A stretch of 10,814 bases of DNA from a bacterium (GTDB lineage: Bacteria; Ratteibacteria; UBA8468; B48-G9; DTJG01): positions 1-10,814 of the forward strand of contig JAOAAW010000116.1 in the NCBI GenBank assembly GCA_026418655.1. The letters are read 5' to 3'. The notes below the pieces were generated by a model, which did not search any database, was not told the origin of the DNA, and worked only from the letters and a program-made list of their open reading frames with translations. The number at the start of each line of letters is the position of its first letter. Within the stretch, counting starts at the first letter, position 1. This document shows, piece after piece, positions 7,583 through 10,814 of this stretch. A program made the position numbers and the translations under genes.

Positions 7583-8588
7583 AATGATTCTTCTTGCTCA
7601 TGGGGCGGGTGGGAAACATAGCAGACTGCTTATTGAGCAATTGATTCTTAAATATTTCAATGACCCTGCCCTTAAATTATTGCCTGATGCTGCGACTATT
7701 GAGTGTGGTTCAGTATTTCACAAGTTTTTTTTTACAACAGATTCGTTTGTCGTTAATCCATTATTTTTTCCAGGTGGTGATATTGGAAAACTCGCAATTT
7801 GTGGTACTGTGAATGACCTGGCGGTTTCAGGTGCTGACCCTCTTTATTTATCGTGTTCTCTGATCATAGAGGAGGGTTTCAAATTATCCTGTCTCTCAAG
7901 AATCTTAAAGTCCATGGCTGAAGAGGCTCGAAGATGTAACATAAGGATTGTAACAGGTGACACCAAAGTTGTAGAAAGAGGTAAATGTGATGGACTTTTC
8001 ATTAACACATCCGGTATTGGCATAAAAAGGTATTCAGTGTCTCTTGGCCTAGAACGTGTGAGACCGGGAGATGCGATAATCTTGAGTGGTGTCCCGGGTA
8101 TGCACGAACTTGCAATCGTATGCGCGAGGGAAAATATTAAATTCAGGTCGCCTTTGAAAAGTGATTGTGCGGCCATCAATGGGCTTATTTCAGAGGTTTT
8201 AAAAGAACCCTTTGATATAAAATTTATGAGAGATCCGACAAGGGGTGGAATGGCTTCTGTTTTAAATGAAATTGCCTCAGGATGTAATTATGGACTTAAA
8301 ATTTACGAAAGGGAAATTCCATTGACAAAAAATGTAAAATCCCTGTGTGAAATTCTCGGGTTTGATCCTATTAATCTTGCGTGTGAGGGCAGGGTGGTTA
8401 TGGTAGTAGATTTTAAGGATGCACAAAAAATAATTTCAATTATGAGGAACCATCCTCTTGGTAGAAACGCTGGTATAATTGGCAGAATTGTTGACGAATT
8501 TCATGGAAAGGTAATTATGGAAACAATTGATGGTTCAGAAAGATTTATCAGAATGCCCTCAGGAAAACAGCTGCCAAGAATCTGTTAA
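7572..8588 (+). CDS. hypE: Carbamoyl dehydratase HypE (cyanide-ligand synthesis)
   Basis: HypE dehydrates the carbamoyl group placed on its C-terminal cysteine by HypF, using ATP, to give a thiocyanate that donates CN to iron. The protein ends in LPRIC, the invariant tail with the acceptor cysteine. Other family blocks are AHGAGGKHS, TTDSFVVNPLFFPGGDIGKLAICGT (nt 7737-7808), VTGDTKVVERG, RDPTRGGMASV and NHPLGRNAG. From ATG 7572 it has 338 aa, the usual size; ATG 7584 is the alternative, just before ILLAHGAGG. A longer in-frame reading from 7491 overlaps hypD by 92 nt and adds residues the family lacks. One oddity: the usual GDHG loop reads GMHE (residues 176-179). This is the last gene of the operon, ending 6 nt from the convergent gene. 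Confidence 0.95.
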   Translation: MKDEMILLAHGAGGKHSRLLIEQLILKYFNDPALKLLPDAATIECGSVFHKFFFTTDSFVVNPLFFPGGDIGKLAICGTVNDLAVSGADPLYLSCSLIIEEGFKLSCLSRILKSMAEEARRCNIRIVTGDTKVVERGKCDGLFINTSGIGIKRYSVSLGLERVRPGDAIILSGVPGMHELAIVCARENIKFRSPLKSDCAAINGLISEVLKEPFDIKFMRDPTRGGMASVLNEIASGCNYGLKIYEREIPLTKNVKSLCEILGFDPINLACEGRVVMVVDFKDAQKIISIMRNHPLGRNAGIIGRIVDEFHGKVIMETIDGSERFIRMPSGKQLPRIC

Positions 8589-8594
8589 AAAATT

Positions 8595-9008
8595 TTATAT
8601 CTTTCTGTAAAAATCCTTAAGTTCTTTTAATTTTTGCTCAATAGAAGTATCTGAAATTTCTTCTTCAAAGCTGCGGGAAATTTCTTCCTGAGTTAGCATT
8701 CTTGTGCTTTTTACTCCGCACAACACAAATGGTTCACCTCTCTCTTTTGCATACTTTGATGCATCAGGTCTTTTTTCAAAAACCAGTTCCCCTCGTTTTA
8801 CAGCTGGAATCCTTTTCATTTCTTCTTCAGGTGTATCTCTAATTACAGCGTACATCTCGTATATACCAAGTCCGGGATGCATAACAAGCGTTAACTCTTC
8901 AACTGTTTCTTCAGATACCGTAACTCCGGTTCCTGCTGCTTCTGCTGGGGTAAGACATAAATAAGGTCTTGTTCTGATTCTGTACCTTCTTCTAATACTT
9001 GCTTCCAT
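8595..9008 (-). CDS. Hypothetical protein, 137 aa, third gene of the FlgO-like/HD operon
   Basis: I do not recognise this family. The protein has a basic N-terminus (RRRYRIRTR), a middle part of mixed strand and turn character with a Pro/Gly stretch (MHPGLGIYEMYAVIRDTPEE), two isolated cysteines (18 and 97), and a C-terminal third rich in Glu, Lys and Leu that looks helical (SIEQKLKELKDFYRKI). There is no signal peptide or membrane segment. The start is well supported: GGGGGTGAGGAG directly precedes ATG 9008. The gene begins 16 nt after the HD gene stop, so the two are very likely co-transcribed. The opposite-strand reading at 8704-8964 has low-complexity Ser/Thr content and is probably a shadow. 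The basic N-terminus might suggest nucleic-acid contact, but that is speculation. Confidence 0.7.
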   Translation of the reverse strand: MEASIRRRYRIRTRPYLCLTPAEAAGTGVTVSEETVEELTLVMHPGLGIYEMYAVIRDTPEEEMKRIPAVKRGELVFEKRPDASKYAKERGEPFVLCGVKSTRMLTQEEISRSFEEEISDTSIEQKLKELKDFYRKI

Positions 9009-9024
9009 CTCCTCACCCCCTTTA

Positions 9025-9603
9025 TTACTTTTTGAAATATAATGGTTTCATTATTTTTATTCTGCCATCCTCCATGGCGGATGCCCATGTATCAGCAAAT
9101 GTGACAAGAAGTGTTAACGGGCACTCTTTATGAGCTACAGTTCTATTTTCCAGTATATATTGTCCATCATGATACAGAATTGCTTGAGCTTCTTCATCAC
9201 TCAATGAAATAAACTTTGAAACAAGGTAAAGACTTCTGGCAGCAGAAGACATCTCAATTTGATTTTCATTATAAACATAACCTGAGTTTTTTTTTAAATA
9301 TCTTGGTGCATGTGGCATTCCAACTTTTCCTACATCGTGAAAGAGACCTACAATTACACAGCTTTCATCTGAAATGTCAGGTATGAGAACTTTTTTCAGT
9401 TCCAGCATTACGGTAGCCACATTGACTGAATGAATGATAAGTCCGTGTTCAATATTGAGGTGATATTTAGCACTGGCAGGTGCAGTGAGCCACGATGTTT
9501 CTTTTTCCAAAAATCTTACAAATTCATTACATTCATCCTTCCTCTCAATAACTTTTGACAACAGTTCCCTGTATTTTGTTTCGATCTCAGTTATTTGGAC
9601 CAT
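9025..9603 (-). CDS. HD-domain metal-dependent phosphohydrolase
   Basis: HD-superfamily hydrolase of 192 aa. The metal ligands are visible: His58 (EHGLIIHSVNV), His89-Asp90 (GLFHDVGKVG), His145 (ILYHDGQY) and Asp171 (LVTFADTWAS). The preceding WLTAPASAKYHLNIEHGLIIHS matches a bacterial HD subgroup in which 'APAS-KYH-N-EGGLLEHS' precedes the first ligand. Substrates in that group are mostly unknown; nucleotides or nucleic-acid ends are plausible. I chose ATG 9603 (MVQITEIETKY) because it follows AAGAGAAAAG and gives only 17 nt overlap with the upstream gene. The longer reading from 9678 adds 25 residues with no family likeness and lies within that gene. Overlap with the FlgO-like gene implies translational coupling. 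Confidence 0.85.
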   Translation of the reverse strand: MVQITEIETKYRELLSKVIERKDECNEFVRFLEKETSWLTAPASAKYHLNIEHGLIIHSVNVATVMLELKKVLIPDISDESCVIVGLFHDVGKVGMPHAPRYLKKNSGYVYNENQIEMSSAARSLYLVSKFISLSDEEAQAILYHDGQYILENRTVAHKECPLTLLVTFADTWASAMEDGRIKIMKPLYFKK

Positions 9604-10612
9604 TCTTTTCTCTTGATACAGGAATATTTGTAAATTGAATGGTTGAAAGTTCGGCTTCCTGACGTAAAAATGTTCCAAGTCTATTTACAATATTGACAGG
9701 AGCCACTGTTATTTCAAGAATGCCTAGGGATTTTGCCTTTTGTGAAATGTTTTTTAATGTTATCTGTGCCTTTACCTGCTGATATTCACGGAATGGTACA
9801 TCAAAATTATCCGAAGGTTCACCACTGGAAGATTGAATTTTCCCTGTATCACTGATACTTGCTTTTATCGGACCAGCTATAAAATTAGAGGGATAATAGA
9901 CTCGACCAGTATCATCAATTCCTTTTATACTATCCACAGTGAGATATCTTGCTTCGTTAAAATTATTTTTTATTTCAAGATTGAGAATCATGGTATTTCC
10001 ATCCATTACAACCTGGTTGAGAATAAAAATGAAATCATATGTTTCCTTTACCTGCGGGCTAAAAACTTGTTTTTGCGTTTGTGGTGTTAGTTCTGGTATT
10101 TTAAAACTAACTTTGATAAGGTCATCAATAATCTGATTTCTTGCTATTGTTATGGATGTTCCCCCAAAAATTCTAGCACTGTTAACATCAATCATTTTCA
10201 CAGATACATATATACCATTTGATGCAGGATATGTACTTCCAGTAAGAATTACCTCGGCGCCGGTGAGGTTTCCTATCTGCTTTGCAAAACCGGGGTCTAT
10301 CACACCGGTAACTGTGATATTTTTTTCACCAAGCATTTTCTTCAATTGATTTCTATCGATTACAGTTATGTCTTTTCTCTGTGAGGCAAGAGTGATAGAA
10401 AACTCCTCGGCGATAAATCTACCGAGAACATTAACATTTCCCTCAAGGTCAGTAAAATCTGCGACTGCAACAATTTTTTTATTGTTTATAACCAGAGATT
10501 CAGCTATTGTATTCGCAAGATTGGAGATTTCAGGAACAGTATTACTTGCCGCCATGGTACCACAGGCTAAAAAAAGAGATAGTATAAACTTTGCCATTGC
10601 CTTAGAAAACAT
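9587..10612 (-). CDS. Secreted FlgO/CsgG-like protein
   Basis: Envelope protein of 341 aa. Residues 1-22 form a signal peptide (a hydrophobic stretch FILSLFLA followed by CGTMAAS). Cys17 could be lipidated, though Phe at -3 makes the lipobox poor, and signal-peptidase-I cleavage after TMA is also possible. Residues about 46-165 match the FlgO domain, related to the CsgG and LpoB fold: IVAVADFTDLEGNVNVLGRF, ITVIDRNQLKKML, AEVILTGSTYP and VSVKMIDVNSARI. The rest (about 185-330) is strand-rich with NLEIKNNFNEARYLTVDSI, suggesting an Ig-like or DUF4352-like domain (inference). Such proteins act in the periplasm or at the outer membrane, for example in flagellar or secretion complexes; no such genes lie nearby. 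The start has GAGGT at 6 nt and a strong promoter directly upstream. It is the first gene of a three-gene operon. Confidence 0.8.
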   Translation of the reverse strand: MFSKAMAKFILSLFLACGTMAASNTVPEISNLANTIAESLVINNKKIVAVADFTDLEGNVNVLGRFIAEEFSITLASQRKDITVIDRNQLKKMLGEKNITVTGVIDPGFAKQIGNLTGAEVILTGSTYPASNGIYVSVKMIDVNSARIFGGTSITIARNQIIDDLIKVSFKIPELTPQTQKQVFSPQVKETYDFIFILNQVVMDGNTMILNLEIKNNFNEARYLTVDSIKGIDDTGRVYYPSNFIAGPIKASISDTGKIQSSSGEPSDNFDVPFREYQQVKAQITLKNISQKAKSLGILEITVAPVNIVNRLGTFLRQEAELSTIQFTNIPVSREKNGPNN

Positions 10613-10618
10613 TTGTCG

Positions 10619-10623
10619 ACCTC
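10619..10623 (-). promoter_or_regulatory. Ribosome-binding site of the FlgO-like gene
   Basis: On the - strand GAGGT lies 6 nt before ATG 10612, selecting that start over the in-frame ATG at 10597. The predicted transcription start falls at or next to this site. Confidence 0.65.
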
Positions 10624-10629
10624 AATTTT

Positions 10630-10658
10630 ATGATATCAGACCGAATGTTAAAAGTCAA
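10630..10658 (-). promoter_or_regulatory. Sigma70-type promoter of the FlgO-like/HD/hypothetical operon
   Basis: Reading the - strand, TTGACT (10658-10653) and TATCAT (10635-10630) are separated by exactly 17 nt, each one base off consensus. A start about 7 nt downstream would lie near 10623, only about 11 nt before the ATG, so the leader is very short. The rest of the 140-nt gap (10613-10752) holds no gene or clear hairpin; its only other feature is an AT palindrome, GTTTTAAAAC. Confidence 0.75.
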
Positions 10659-10752
10659 TTGAAAGTAAATGGTAGATTGACATTTTAAGCTTTCAGATTA
10701 TTTCTTTACGGGTTGATGTTTTAAAACAATCGTATTGCTATGGTTTTGAATG

Positions 10753-10814
10753 CGCGCCTGGCGCGATTCGAACGCGCGACCTCTGGATTCGAAGTCCATC
10801 GCTCTATCCATCTG
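10753..10814 (-). tRNA. tRNA-Arg(TCG), partial at window edge
   Basis: The - strand gives the 3' part of a tRNA. The T arm is perfect, GCGCG-TTCGAAT-CGCGC (stem strand at 10761-10765). It is followed by acceptor strand CAGGCGC (10760-10754) and discriminator G (10753). The anticodon loop CTTCGAA (10794-10788) has anticodon TCG, which reads CGA/CGG arginine codons. The D-arm remnant CAGATGGATAGAGC is at the window end; the 5' acceptor strand and a dozen or so bases are missing. CCA is not encoded. The top of the anticodon stem has an A-G mismatch (27-43). It is transcribed toward the FlgO-like operon. Confidence 0.93.

Noticed and set aside
8566..8586. Possible terminator hairpin at the end of hypE
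   Set aside because: The stem is only 5 bp with an 11-nt loop and is followed by A6 then T4, too weak to call a terminator.
8704..8964. + strand reading of 86 aa opposite the orphan gene
   Set aside because: Ser/Thr/Pro-rich composition typical of an antisense shadow, and no ribosome-binding site; the - strand gene has both a good site and an operon context.
9604..9678. Longer HD-protein reading starting at 9678
   Set aside because: It overlaps the FlgO-like gene by 92 nt and adds residues unlike the family; ATG 9603 has a purine-rich leader and minimal overlap.
10677..10705. TTGACA on the + strand as a promoter toward the tRNA
   Set aside because: No acceptable -10 element at 16-18 nt, and it would transcribe antisense to the tRNA gene.
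10753..10814. tRNA as an integration site for a mobile element
   Set aside because: No integrase, no second copy of the tRNA 3' end and no other mobile-element trace in the window.

Overview
This is an AT-rich bacterial contig end. It carries the distal part of a large [NiFe]-hydrogenase operon on the + strand and a small, convergent three-gene operon plus a partial tRNA on the - strand. Bacterial origin is supported by Shine-Dalgarno sites, a textbook sigma70-type promoter, and a secreted FlgO/CsgG-type protein of the kind found in bacteria with an outer membrane. I cannot name the phylum. The first 19 bases are the Nextera transposase mosaic-end adapter, so the sequence is probably a shotgun, metagenome or single-cell assembly with an untrimmed end.

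+ strand, 20-8588: ten tightly packed genes that look like one transcription unit. First come three structural genes of a membrane-bound group 4 (energy-converting, complex-I-like) [NiFe] hydrogenase: the large catalytic subunit (5'-truncated), the NuoH-like membrane subunit and a 2x[4Fe-4S] ferredoxin subunit, in the same order as mbhL-mbhM-mbhN. The HycI-type maturation protease follows, then a complete set of Hyp maturation genes in the order hypA-hypB-hypF-hypC-hypD-hypE. The locus therefore encodes both the enzyme core and the machinery for its active site. HypF and HypE make the cyanide ligands, HypC and HypD assemble Fe(CN)2CO, HypA and HypB deliver nickel, and HycI trims the large-subunit tail. 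The small subunit, the NuoC-like subunit and any antiporter-like subunits presumably lie upstream of the window. The most unusual gene is hypA: it keeps the N-terminal nickel-binding Met-His-Glu but lacks the whole zinc-finger module.

- strand, 10612-8595: a secreted or lipid-anchored FlgO/CsgG-like protein, an HD-domain phosphohydrolase overlapping it by 17 nt, and a 137-residue protein I do not recognise. A near-consensus promoter sits almost on top of the first gene's ribosome-binding site. This operon runs head-on into hypE, with only 6 nt between the two stop codons.

Right edge, 10753-10814: the 3' part of a tRNA-Arg(TCG) on the - strand, cut by the window end. The only gene-free stretch of any size is 10613-10752 (140 nt), which holds the promoter. 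I saw no insertion sequence, CRISPR array or prophage.
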